NCBI RefSeq assembly: GCF_003316765.1
Contig: NZ_NIJF01000083.1
Coordinates: 1 to 64,000 of the forward strand
Origin: Bacillus sp. P14.5
GTDB lineage: Bacteria; Bacillota; Bacilli; Bacillales; Bacillaceae_B
Length of the DNA: 64,000 bases
Reading direction: 5' to 3'
Shown here: piece after piece, positions 1 through 7,661 of the stretch
How the letters are laid out: every line of letters starts with the position of its first letter
Position numbering within the stretch: position 1 is the first letter of the stretch
Made by a program: the position numbers and the translations under genes
Notes under the pieces: model-generated
Database searches by the model: none
Told to the model about the DNA's origin: nothing
The model's input: the letters and a program-made list of their open reading frames with translations, nothing else

Positions 1-335
1 ATGTACCCACCTCACTCTTCTGGATACATGAGTTATCAAAAAGCACTCGCTCATGTATCCACCTCACTCTTCTGGATACATGAGTTACACCAAAAGCGCT
101 CTCTTATGTATCCACTCCACCCTGCTGGATACATGAGTTACCCCAAAAGCGGTCGCTCATGTATCCACTTCACTCTTCTGGATACATGAGTTACACCAAA
201 AGCGCTCTCTTATGTATCCACTCAACCCTGCTGGATACATGAGTTATCAAAAAAGCACTCGCTCATGTATCCACTCCACCCTGCTGGATACATGAGTTAT
301 ACAAAAAGCGCTCGCTCATGTACCCATTTAAGTTA
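1..335. repeat. Tandem array 1 of palindromic units, period 52-53 bp
   Basis: Seven left half-sites (ATGTATCCA or ATGTACCCA) lie at 1, 53, 106, 159, 212, 265 and 318. The matching right half-sites (TGGATACATGAG) lie at 21, 73, 126, 179, 232 and 285. Each unit is a hairpin-forming inverted repeat (CTCATGTATCCA / TGGATACATGAG) around a loop of about 11 nt (CCTCACTCTTC or CTCCACCCTGC). Units are joined by a similar linker containing AAAAGC. The period is 52-53 bp throughout. The array begins at the window edge, so its left end is not seen. An open frame crosses it, but this looks like a consequence of the repeat rather than a gene. Confidence 0.92.
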
Positions 336-425
336 TTTAAGGAGTACGCCTTTTGCATCGATCTCATTAATTAGCTAATTGGTTAAAGACCTAACTTTAT
401 GGTAAATGCTAATCTCAACGGGAAT

Positions 426-464
426 TGTCACGCCGAATAAATCGACATAATTCGGGTTGTGACA
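426..464. promoter_or_regulatory. Imperfect inverted repeat upstream of the glycosyltransferase-selD operon
   Basis: TGTCACGCCGAAT on the left is mirrored by ATTCGGGTTGTGACA on the right, with two extra bases in the right arm and about 11 nt between. A second small palindrome, GTGACAGTCAC, follows directly. The position is 20-60 bp upstream of the candidate -35 element. It could be an operator or an RNA hairpin; nothing in the sequence names the regulator. Confidence 0.45.
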
Positions 465-483
465 GTCACGCGATGCATTATAT

Positions 484-512
484 GTGACAAAATGCTTAAT
501 GGAAGATATTCT
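484..512 (+). promoter_or_regulatory. Candidate sigma-A promoter for the glycosyltransferase-selD operon
   Basis: GTGACA (484-489), a 17-nt spacer and TATTCT (507-512) give a -35/-10 pair with ideal spacing, matching five and four of six consensus bases. The -10 lies inside the small inverted repeat GATATT-CTATT-AATATC (505-521), which could be an operator. The first gene starts 66 nt downstream. Transcription has not been shown. Confidence 0.45.
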
Positions 513-577
513 ATTAATATCTGATAGGAATAGTCCCCTTTATTCCCCTTACCAACACATTAAAGGAGGTGGTTAGT

Positions 578-1609
578 ATGAAGGTTGTTTTGGCCTCCCC
601 TAGTTTTCATCAGCAGCGGGGAAATACTGTGACGGTTCAACGGATTGCCGACGGACTCGGGCTCGCGGGTGTAGAAACCGAAATCATTTCTATCGAAGAT
701 CATCCGGAGATTTCGACATTCCCTGAAAGCGATTTGATTCACGGTTTTCATGCTTATAAATTTTTTACTTATAAAAAGAAGATGAAAGGAAGTCATCCCC
801 CTTTTGTCATCACAATGACCGGGACCGATATCAACCACGATCTATATGATAGACAAAGACGTGATACTGTCATCCAGTGCTTAATGGAAGCAGCCGTCAT
901 AACCGTATTTGATAAAGAAGCAAAAGAAACTCTTATTAGAGAGACTGAAGTCAAAGCATCGAAGGTCCATGTGATCCATCAGGGAACAAGCTCTTTAAAA
1001 GCCTCCCAAACCGAGATACAAAAAGAAGAGAATGTCTTTCTTTTTGTCCTTCCAGCCGGGATTCGAAAAGTGAAAAATATACCATTTGCCATCTATGCAT
1101 TAAATAAGCTGCGTTCAAGGTATCCTCAAATCAGGCTCTTGCTCGTTGGGCCTGTTATTGTGCAGGATGAAGGAGAACTAGTAGAGAAGCTCGCAAAAGA
1201 AAATAATGAATGGATTTCCTATATCGGGCAGCTGCCACATCGGGAAATGGGGGCCGTTTATGAACATGCGGATGTTGTACTGAACACTTCTCATTCTGAA
1301 GGGCAGCCAGCAGCCATTCTCGAAGCAATGGAAAGAGGACTTCCAGTCATAGCTTCTGATAACACAGGGAACCGCAATATCGTCACACATGGAATGACGG
1401 GCTTTGTATACACTAATGAAATCGAATTCCTTGATTATGCGGAAATTTTGCTCAATAATAACGAAATGAGGCATGAATTTGGCAGTTCAGCCAAATCTTA
1501 CATACTCCGCTATCATTCCAGGGAGTATGAGACCCAAACCCTGCTCTCCATTTACGAGGGGGTCCTCATGGAACAAAAATCTCACAAAATTGAAATGAAT
1601 AAGGAGTGA
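578..1609 (+). CDS. SenB-like family 1 glycosyltransferase (candidate selenosugar synthase)
   Basis: GT-B fold glycosyltransferase of 343 residues. The ATG at 578 has AAAGGAGG 8 nt upstream, so it is preferred over the GTG at 569. The N-terminal half carries RGNTVTVQRIADGL and VITMTGTDINHDL. The C-terminal half carries LPAGIRKVKN, IGQLPHREM and the GT1 nucleotide-sugar segment SEGQPAAILEAMERGLPVIAS. From memory of the family, the GN-VT, LTGTDLY-DL and LR-VKDPF positions match SenB, which joins selenophosphate to a UDP-sugar in selenoneine biosynthesis. The stop overlaps the ribosome-binding site of selD, so the enzyme and the source of selenophosphate are translationally coupled. That context is why a selenosugar role is proposed. 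A generic glycosyltransferase with another acceptor cannot be excluded. Confidence 0.72.
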   Translation: MKVVLASPSFHQQRGNTVTVQRIADGLGLAGVETEIISIEDHPEISTFPESDLIHGFHAYKFFTYKKKMKGSHPPFVITMTGTDINHDLYDRQRRDTVIQCLMEAAVITVFDKEAKETLIRETEVKASKVHVIHQGTSSLKASQTEIQKEENVFLFVLPAGIRKVKNIPFAIYALNKLRSRYPQIRLLLVGPVIVQDEGELVEKLAKENNEWISYIGQLPHREMGAVYEHADVVLNTSHSEGQPAAILEAMERGLPVIASDNTGNRNIVTHGMTGFVYTNEIEFLDYAEILLNNNEMRHEFGSSAKSYILRYHSREYETQTLLSIYEGVLMEQKSHKIEMNKE

Positions 1610-1616
1610 TCCGATT

Positions 1617-2666
1617 ATGACAAATAAAGACATCTTCAAGTTGACATCATTGTCTACTAAAGGCGGCTGAGGATGCAAAATTGGTCCTGAAGACCTGGCG
1701 CAGGTTCTGCGTCATTTGCCTCGATCTGTTGAAGATCCCAATTTACTTGTCGGCCTTGATACATCCGATGATGCCGGCGTATATAAGATCAATGAAGAAA
1801 CAGCACTGGTTCAAACCCTGGATTACTTTACACCAATTGTGGACGACCCTTATATGTTCGGCCAGATTGCTGCTGCTAATGCCCTAAGCGATGTTTATGC
1901 AATGGGCGGCAAGCCGATCACCGTTATGAATATTGTCGGCTTCCCTATTTCCACTTTAGATAAAAGCATCCTGGCTGATATTCTTTCAGGTGCTTCTGAT
2001 AAAGTAGTTGAATCTGGAGCTGTCCTGGTTGGAGGCCACTCCATTGATGACCAGGAGCCAAAGTTTGGTTTATCCGTTACCGGGGTTGTACATCCTGACC
2101 GCATACGCTCCAATGCCGCGGCTCAGCCCGGAGACAAACTGATTCTGACGAAACCTATTGGTGTTGGGATACTGACGACAGCCATTAAGAACGACAAGCT
2201 TCCTTCTGAAAACATCCAGGAAGTCATGGAGACTATGGCTGCCTTGAATAAAGACGCTGCAGAAGCAATGGAAGCTTTTCCTGTCAATGCATGTACAGAT
2301 GTAACAGGCTTCGGTCTTCTCGGACATGCAATGGAAATCGCTGAAGGAAGCAAGAATGGCATCACGATTGAAAAAGATGCAGTGCCGGTCCTTGCGATGA
2401 CCAAAGAACTAGCGCAGCAAAACATTATTCCAGGCGGCAGCCGTAAAAATCACAAATGGCTTGCAGACAGAGTTGATTATGATGCATCCATTTCTGAAAT
2501 TGATCAGTTGATTCTTTGTGACGCCATCACCTCCGGCGGCCTGCTGATCTCGGTTCCAGAGGAACATGCAGAGGCGCTGAATTCGGCCTTAAAAGAGAAG
2601 AATCTAAATTCAGCAATCATTGGAACTGTTACAAGTGAAAATCCAGGCAGGATTAATGTGAAATAA
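1617..2666 (+). CDS. selD: Selenide, water dikinase (selenophosphate synthase) containing selenocysteine
   Basis: SelD makes selenophosphate from selenide and ATP; it feeds tRNA-Sec charging and any selenosugar pathway. Reading from ATG 1617 (AAGGAG 8-9 nt upstream, overlapping the previous stop) gives MTNKDIFKLTSLSTKGG, then in-frame TGA at 1668-1670 (codon 18), then GCKIGPEDLAQVL. TGA replaces the catalytic Cys of the SelD motif, giving the well-known GG-U-GCK form. Other landmarks are GLDTSDDAGVY, DYFTPIVDDPY, ALSDVYAMGG, VGGHSIDDQEPKFG and TDVTGFGLLGH, all family-typical. A stop-codon-naive prediction would start at TTG 1716 and lose the glycine-rich N-terminal loop. Full length is 349 residues, normal for SelD. 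It implies that selA, selB and selC exist elsewhere in the genome; none is in this window. Confidence 0.93.
1668..1706 (+). promoter_or_regulatory. Candidate bacterial SECIS element in selD
   Basis: Downstream of the UGA (1668-1670) is a stem ACCTG (1693-1697) / CAGGT (1701-1705) with a G-U pair below it and the loop GCG (1698-1700). The loop lies about 27 nt after the UGA and begins with G. Both features fit the known bacterial SECIS consensus of an apical loop 16-37 nt away with a G in the first two positions. An alternative overlapping hairpin is GGTC-CTGAA-GACC (1683-1695). Confidence 0.6.
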
Positions 2667-2697
2667 TAAAAAGGGCTCCTATCGAGTCCTTTTTTAC
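2667..2697 (+). terminator. Rho-independent terminator after selD
   Basis: AAAAAGGGCTC and GAGTCCTTTTTT form a stem with a G-U pair around CTAT, followed by a T run. It closes the glycosyltransferase-selD operon and separates it from the ABC transporter genes. Confidence 0.85.
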
Positions 2698-2737
2698 AGA
2701 ATACTTATAGAAGACTTCCTAACTGTTTTTTTAAAAA

Positions 2738-2909
2738 GGCTCTTTTCGTAAACTTTGTTGCTATTTTTAAAAATTTTCGTAAGCTAATGCTATTAACCAC
2801 CGGAATTACAGTGATAAGCAAGAAAGAAAAGAGCTTCTCACCCTGTTAAGAGAGAAAAACTTTAGTATCCAGGGATATCCGAAAGCAACAATATATGCGA
2901 AAACAAGCT
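2738..2909. mobile_element. MITE copy A (non-coding, terminal inverted repeats)
   Basis: The left end GGCTCTTTTCGTAAACTTTG (2738) is mirrored by GCAACAATATATGCGAAAAC near the right end (about 2885-2904). Flanks TTTTTAAAAA and TTTTAAA look like an A/T-rich target duplication. The internal segment GATAAGCAAGAAAGAAAAGAGC matches, in reverse, the inside of copies at 45434 and 63296. It has no coding capacity. It occupies most of the gap between selD and the binding-protein gene, so the transporter promoter must lie in or just after it. Confidence 0.8.
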
Positions 2910-2948
2910 TTTAAAGGAGGAAGTAACTACTTTTAAAGAGGTGCAGCG

Positions 2949-3872
2949 ATGAAAAGAAGCCTATTTCTTACACTATTGATTTTCCTTTCCTTGATAATTT
3001 CCGCTTGCGGCAATGCAAATGAAAACCACAGCGGGAATAACGAAAATGCAGACTATACTGATGAAGCAACTGAGAGCGAAGCCTTTACCATAGGGGTTAT
3101 TCCTGCTCAAACGGAAGGCTCCATGGAAGGGGCAATGGATAAACTGCAAACTTTCCTTACCGATGAAATGGGCAGAGAGGTCGATGTGGAAGTCTACCCT
3201 GATTATAATGGAGTTGTAGAAGCGATGAATTATGACAAAATTGATATGGCCTATTTTGGTCCGTTATCTTATGTCATCGCACATGAAAAAAGTGGTGCAA
3301 AAGCCATCATTACACAGTTAATTGACGGTGAACCATTCTACCACTCTTACATCATCACGCATAAGGATAATCCTTGGAACTCGTTGGAAGAGTTACTTGA
3401 AGACAGTTCTGAAGTGAACTTTGCCTTTGGTGACCCTAACTCTACTTCAGGCTCTTTGATTCCTTCTATTGAACTGAAAGACCGAGGGGTATACCAGTCT
3501 GAAGATGAATATGATTTTGAATCTGTTCGTTTCACTGGTTCACATGATGCAACTGCATTAGGTGTGCTGAATAAACAAGTTGATGCAGGAGCCATCGACA
3601 GCGCGATCTATAATCAGCTTGTTGATTCCGGCAAAGTGGATGGTGAGCAAATTAAAACTATTTGGGAATCTGAGCCCCTTTTCCAATATCCGTGGGCAGT
3701 CCACCAGGATACCGATGAAGAAACGATTGAAGCGTTGCGCACAGCCTTTTTGGGTATAGAAGACCAGGAAGTGCTGGATGCCTTTGGAGCTACAGGTTTT
3801 ACTGAAGCGAGCAATGAAGACTATGACAGTATCCGGCAGGCAGCCCTTAAAGAGGGACTTATTGAAGAATAG
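2949..3872 (+). CDS. PhnD-like ABC transporter substrate-binding lipoprotein
   Basis: Periplasmic-binding protein of the phosphate/phosphite/phosphonate (PhnD, PF12974-type) family, 307 residues. Residues 1-20 form a lipoprotein signal ending in SLIISAC, then an Asn/Glu-rich linker, then the binding domain from about residue 46 (AFTIGVIPAQTEGSME). IDMAYFGPLSY and the serine-rich ligand loop FGDPNSTSGSLIPS are diagnostic for PhnD-type proteins. GAGGTG stands 5 nt before the ATG. It is first in a gene set with the permease (3884) and ATPase (4652). The family binds phosphonates, phosphite and related oxyanions. Proximity to selD raises the possibility of a selenium compound, which is inference only. 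Confidence 0.9.
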   Translation: MKRSLFLTLLIFLSLIISACGNANENHSGNNENADYTDEATESEAFTIGVIPAQTEGSMEGAMDKLQTFLTDEMGREVDVEVYPDYNGVVEAMNYDKIDMAYFGPLSYVIAHEKSGAKAIITQLIDGEPFYHSYIITHKDNPWNSLEELLEDSSEVNFAFGDPNSTSGSLIPSIELKDRGVYQSEDEYDFESVRFTGSHDATALGVLNKQVDAGAIDSAIYNQLVDSGKVDGEQIKTIWESEPLFQYPWAVHQDTDEETIEALRTAFLGIEDQEVLDAFGATGFTEASNEDYDSIRQAALKEGLIEE

Positions 3873-3883
3873 AGTGATTAGGC

Positions 3884-4639
3884 GTGTGGTTTAAAAAGAG
3901 AAGCATCTTCACTTTTCTTATATTGATGTTCTTTGTTTACGTCAGTATGAGACTGACAGAGTTCGATTTATCGAAGTTTAAAGATTTCCGCAATATGATT
4001 GACTTTTTATCTCAATGGTTCCCCATGGACTTTTCCCTTTTGCCCAATATGATTGAAGATGGACTGGAAACATTGGCAATGGCGTTTTTAGGAAGCTTTT
4101 TCGGTCTCCTGGTCGCCTTGCCTTTAAGTTTTATTTCAGCCAAGAATACGTCTCCGTCCTCCCTTCTTTATCATTCAGCCAGAGTGGGTTTGAGTTTTGT
4201 CCGTTCGGTACCTGAGATCGTTTTTGGTTTGATACTTCTTACTGCATTAGGCTTGGGACCCTTTCCTGCGGTGATTGCCATCATGATTCATAATATTGGA
4301 GTTCTTGGAAAACTTATATCTGAATTAATCGAAGCATCTGATTCAGGTCCGCAAGATGCAATGAAGGCTGTGGGAGCAAGAAAATGGTTTGCTTATTTCT
4401 TCAGTATTCTGCCCCAAATCTGGCCGAATGTGCTTTCACATTACTTTTACAGGTTCGAAGTGGCCATCAGGACTTCACTAGTTCTGGGATTCATCGGTGG
4501 CGGCGGTATCGGTCAGAGATTATTTAACGATTTTAAAACCTTTCAATATTCATCCGTTTCACTGGACGTACTGATCATTATGATCATGGTCATTGCGGTT
4601 GACTTTTTAGGCAGTTATGTGCGAAATAAAGTCATTTAG
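3884..4639 (+). CDS. PhnE-like ABC transporter permease
   Basis: Inner-membrane subunit of 251 residues with about six hydrophobic segments: residues 8-24, about 62-90, a central pair, and a C-terminal segment DVLIIMIMVIAVDFLG. The EAA loop that contacts the ATPase is seen in DAMKAVGARKWFAYFFSILP. RSVPEIVFGLILLTALGLGP is typical of the PhnE/MetI-like family. The start is GTG 3884, 11 nt after the stop of the binding protein, with a weak ribosome site, which suggests translational coupling. Its stop TAG overlaps the ribosome site of the ATPase gene. Confidence 0.9.
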   Translation: MWFKKRSIFTFLILMFFVYVSMRLTEFDLSKFKDFRNMIDFLSQWFPMDFSLLPNMIEDGLETLAMAFLGSFFGLLVALPLSFISAKNTSPSSLLYHSARVGLSFVRSVPEIVFGLILLTALGLGPFPAVIAIMIHNIGVLGKLISELIEASDSGPQDAMKAVGARKWFAYFFSILPQIWPNVLSHYFYRFEVAIRTSLVLGFIGGGGIGQRLFNDFKTFQYSSVSLDVLIIMIMVIAVDFLGSYVRNKVI

Positions 4640-4651
4640 GAGGCAGAAGAC

Positions 4652-5407
4652 ATGTTAACGATTAAAGATATAAGTGTTCATTACAGAGGATCAAATCAGC
4701 CAGCGCTGTCTTCTGTCAATCTTTCCTTTCAGCAAGGAGAGTTTATTTGTATATTAGGAAAAAGTGGTGCAGGAAAATCCACTCTGATTCGAACGATTAA
4801 CGGCCTGCAGCCTGTTTCAGAAGGAAATGTGTTCTGGAATAGCCGGCCTCTTACTGCCAATAATGAAGAGGAAGCCAGGAAGGTCAGAAGAGAAATGGGC
4901 ATGATTTTTCAGCATTTCAATCTGGTCCCCCGCCTTTCTGTCATGCAAAATGTGCTGACCGGTATGTTCGGTTACCGCCCCACTTTTAAAAACCTGGTTG
5001 GATGGTTTACAGCCGAAGAAATCCAGAGAGCCAACGCGGTCATCTCTGAAGTCGGTCTTTCTGAGTTCACTGAGCGACGGGTGGAACATTTAAGCGGCGG
5101 CCAAAAACAGCGGGTCGGAATCGCACGTGCACTTGTTCAGAATCCGAAGGTTCTTCTCGGTGATGAACCGGTCGCCAGTCTTGACCCCGGAACATCCAAT
5201 CATATCTTCTCCTTGATTAAACAGATGCATGATCAGCATAATTTGCTGACCATCATCAATGTTCATGATGTATCTCTTGCCAAAAAATATGCAGACCGAA
5301 TCATCGCATTGAAAGACGGCTTGGTGATTTTTGATGGCAAGGCATCTCAATTCACGGAGAAGGAATACATGGAGACCTACGGAGCGGAGAATTACCAGCA
5401 TGTTTAA
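4652..5407 (+). CDS. PhnC-like ABC transporter ATPase
   Basis: Cytoplasmic energy-coupling subunit, 251 residues. Walker A GKSGAGKSTLIR (about residues 37-48), Q-loop MIFQHFNLV, signature LSGGQKQRVGIARAL, Walker B VLLGDEPVASLD and the H-switch IINVHD are all intact. PhnC-type features include NVLTGMFGYRPTFKNLVGWF. AGGAGG stands 8 nt before the ATG. With the two preceding genes it makes a complete importer (binding protein, permease, nucleotide-binding domain). The next gene starts 19 nt later with a strong ribosome site, so a four-gene operon is likely. Confidence 0.93.
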   Translation: MLTIKDISVHYRGSNQPALSSVNLSFQQGEFICILGKSGAGKSTLIRTINGLQPVSEGNVFWNSRPLTANNEEEARKVRREMGMIFQHFNLVPRLSVMQNVLTGMFGYRPTFKNLVGWFTAEEIQRANAVISEVGLSEFTERRVEHLSGGQKQRVGIARALVQNPKVLLGDEPVASLDPGTSNHIFSLIKQMHDQHNLLTIINVHDVSLAKKYADRIIALKDGLVIFDGKASQFTEKEYMETYGAENYQHV

Positions 5408-5425
5408 CGGGAAGGAGCCTGCCTT

Positions 5426-6058
5426 ATGCATAGAAGTCCTTGAGTAGTTGATTCCACGAGGGTCGTGTACGACTCTATTGATGAAAATATCATAACAATG
5501 CTTCCACCTAATGAGAAAAAGACGGTGATGCTGACCTTTGATGATGGTCCAGGAAGAGCGCTACCCAGGATTCTGGAAATTCTTCATCAAGAGGAAGTCA
5601 AAGCTGCCTTTTTCTGGCAGTCCCGCCTCCTCCACCATCAACGGCCTTGGAAGGAAGTTATAAAGGCTGGTCATATCATTGGCAGTCATTCCTGTAAGCA
5701 TAGAAATCTCTCAAGGCTTTCTTTCCAAGAACAACACTCCGATCTTTCCAGGTGCAAGGAAACCATTCAAAAAATCATCGGGCAGCCTATAAACTACTTT
5801 CGCCCCCCTTTTGGACAATATAATGGCGATACCTTGAGAGCAGCCAGGGAGTTGGGGATGCAAGTCGTAATGTGGAGAATTGCTTCACTAGACTGGGAAC
5901 TGAAAGCTGATCCCCCAAAAATCGTCGACTATGTGATTGACAATTTGGAAGACCGTGCAATCCTTCTTTTGCATGAATTACCGCAGACGGTAGAAATACT
6001 GCCTTTATTAATCTCGCAGATCAAACAAGCAGGCTACCAATTCGGCCTCCTTGATTAG
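5426..6058 (+). CDS. NodB-type (CE4) polysaccharide deacetylase, possible second selenoprotein
   Basis: Metal-dependent deacetylase of N-acetyl sugars. CE4 motifs are present: TFDDGP (motif 1), HSCKH (motif 2, H-x-x-x-H), RPPFGQYN (motif 3), DWELKADPP (motif 4) and LLHE (motif 5). No signal peptide is visible, so a cytoplasmic substrate is likely, unlike peptidoglycan deacetylases. The start is the puzzle. GGGAAGGAG (5409-5417) serves ATG 5426, whose frame runs MHRSP-TGA(5441)-VVDSTRVVYDSID and is continuous with the catalytic domain. The conservative start, GTG 5465, has only GAGGG 2 nt before it. Since the organism decodes UGA in selD, codon 6 may be selenocysteine; a point mutation or paired indels could also explain the TGA. 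The domain call is secure, the start is not. Confidence 0.62.
5441..5467 (+). promoter_or_regulatory. SECIS-like hairpin behind the in-frame TGA of the deacetylase gene
   Basis: A perfect five-base stem CACGA (5455-5459) / TCGTG (5463-5467) encloses GGG (5460-5462). The loop starts 16 nt after the TGA at 5441-5443 and begins with G, at the short limit of the bacterial SECIS spacing rule. The stem is short and could be chance. Confidence 0.35.
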
Positions 6059-6598
6059 AGAAAATGATTAGATACGCCCTATCAATATCAAAGATGTACT
6101 AGTATGGAGGCTTGTTTTCCAGCCGGAGCGTACAATGGAGGGAAATATCGAACAAACAACGCAGTTTAAACAGGGATACTCGGTTTGTAGTGATTTTCAT
6201 ATGTATTGCCCCTAAGATGTAAGGGCGGTTAATTTCAAAAATCAATGACTCGCCCTCCTCCTTGACTAACCATTCGATTGGGAAGATATGTTGGACAGTA
6301 ACGAAATCATTACAATGCTTTTTCTATAAGCTTTAACGGGAATGAATGTTTTCCACTTCCCCATTAGACAGTTTCAGAGTTTCTATAATAAATATTTTTT
6401 CTCTTCAGTTATCACTAGATGCTGTCACACAGACTAGCATTCGGTTTAGCAAAAATGTTTCATATATGCCGCTTTACTCTGGCACATTAGTAATTTACAT
6501 AGTCAGCCCTTTCAGATTATAATAATTAACTGCAATGCTTCTTCCTATAAAATGATTGATTTTTCACCCCTATATACTATTTGATGGGAGGCTAAAGA
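6059..6598. other. 540-bp gap with no recognised gene
   Basis: I see no open frame with a ribosome site, no clear terminator for the upstream operon and no riboswitch. Two short related segments (CAATGCTTTTTCTATAA near 6315 and CAATGCTTCTTCCTATAA near 6533) may be a small duplication. The promoter of the STAS gene must lie near its 3' end. Confidence 0.5.
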
Positions 6599-7615
6599 AT
6601 GACAGTCTTTGATAAGAATATAAATGGTTCAGAATTTCATTGGGATATGGAAAAAGGAGAATTTCAATTTGAGAATGATGAAGTCGTATTATTCTGGGTT
6701 AATACAGCCTTCAAAACCCTCCTTGATTCTATTGAAGAAATAGCTGGAGAAAAAGAAGCTAAGCTTGTGCTGGAAACTGCAGGATACCGGACCGGCATTA
6801 CTGTAAGCAAGTTTTACAGCGAGACCATAGGAAAAGCGGAAGAAATCTTAAAAAAGCTCCCAAATACCTACTTGACGGCGGGTTGGGGCAAAACAGATAT
6901 CGTTTCGGTTTCCTTTGAAGAAAAGACAGCTGTGATACGAGTACAAAATGGCTGGGAGTATAAGGTGAATACAGCTCAGGAAAAAGATCATGAAGGGACC
7001 TTCCTTCCTGGTCATTGGGCTGGTGTATTTTCAAGTTTATTCGGGGAAACGGTCTGGTACGAGGTTACCAAGAGCCAGATTGCAGGCGACGAGTGTAGTG
7101 AATATAGGTTCTATCCTTCATCAGTGACTCCTTCGCTGAATGTGAATACCTTGATTACAGAACAGAAAAAGGCAGCACAAGCGGAATTGGATACTATCAC
7201 GAGAGAAAGGACGGAATTTTTGTCGGAAACAATTAAAGAAATTTCTTCTCCCATCATTCCCGTGATGGAGTCGATCTTGGTTGTTCCTTTGGTAGGACCT
7301 TATAATGAGCTAAGAGCTGAAGAACTGCTGGACAGGACATTGTTGAATCTTCCTCGTTATAAAGCTACACATCTGATTGTCGATTTAACGAGCCTTAAAG
7401 GGGTGGATGATTACACTCTTACTTTTATTGATAAATTTGTACAGGCAACCTCCATTTTAGGAACAAAGTGCATACTGGTTGGAATTTCCGCGGAACTCAG
7501 CATGCAAATCACAAACCGGGGCCACAAGATCAACAGGGTTCCTTGCTTTTCCATCCTTCAGCAAGGCGTTATGCATGCACTAGATGAACTTGGTTTTGAA
7601 CTTTCAAAGAAATAA
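6599..7615 (+). CDS. STAS-domain protein with N-terminal V4R/XylR_N-like sensor
   Basis: Protein of 338 residues. Residues about 30-165 resemble the 4-vinyl-reductase/XylR_N-type sensory fold (AGYRTGITVSKFYSE and GTFLPGHWAGVFSSLFG). A helical linker of about 190-215 follows. A C-terminal STAS domain (about 220-330) begins SSPIIPVMESILVVPLVG, as in RsbR proteins of the stressosome. The RsbR-type phosphorylation region reads LIVDLTSLKGVDDYTLTF. By analogy it would modulate the sigma-B stress pathway or a related partner-switch. GGGAGG stands 7 nt before the ATG. It is a single gene with its own terminator. The ligand of the N-terminal domain is unknown. Confidence 0.78.
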   Translation: MTVFDKNINGSEFHWDMEKGEFQFENDEVVLFWVNTAFKTLLDSIEEIAGEKEAKLVLETAGYRTGITVSKFYSETIGKAEEILKKLPNTYLTAGWGKTDIVSVSFEEKTAVIRVQNGWEYKVNTAQEKDHEGTFLPGHWAGVFSSLFGETVWYEVTKSQIAGDECSEYRFYPSSVTPSLNVNTLITEQKKAAQAELDTITRERTEFLSETIKEISSPIIPVMESILVVPLVGPYNELRAEELLDRTLLNLPRYKATHLIVDLTSLKGVDDYTLTFIDKFVQATSILGTKCILVGISAELSMQITNRGHKINRVPCFSILQQGVMHALDELGFELSKK

Positions 7616-7625
7616 TCCCCAAACA

Positions 7626-7661
7626 AAAAGAGCATTAAATCAACATAATTTAGTGCTCTTT
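7626..7661 (+). terminator. Terminator between convergent genes
   Basis: AAAGAGCATTAAAT and ATTTAGTGCTCTTT form a 14-bp stem with one G-U pair. A run on the left and T run on the right suggest it works in both directions, for the STAS gene and the convergent DUF3231 gene. Confidence 0.8.

Noticed and set aside
1-189. 62-codon open frame across the first array
   Set aside because: It follows the repeat period, has no ribosome site and the residues simply repeat with the DNA units.
1-335. CRISPR array
   Set aside because: Period is about 52 bp, and the parts that would be spacers are as similar as the repeats. No cas genes are nearby. The same holds for 14673-14963.
1716-2666. SelD starting at TTG 1716
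   Set aside because: No ribosome site, and it removes the catalytic glycine-rich loop. The TGA frame from 1617 restores it.
5465-6058. Deacetylase starting at GTG 5465
   Set aside because: The possible site GAGGG is 2 nt from the GTG, too close. It is kept only as the conservative alternative.
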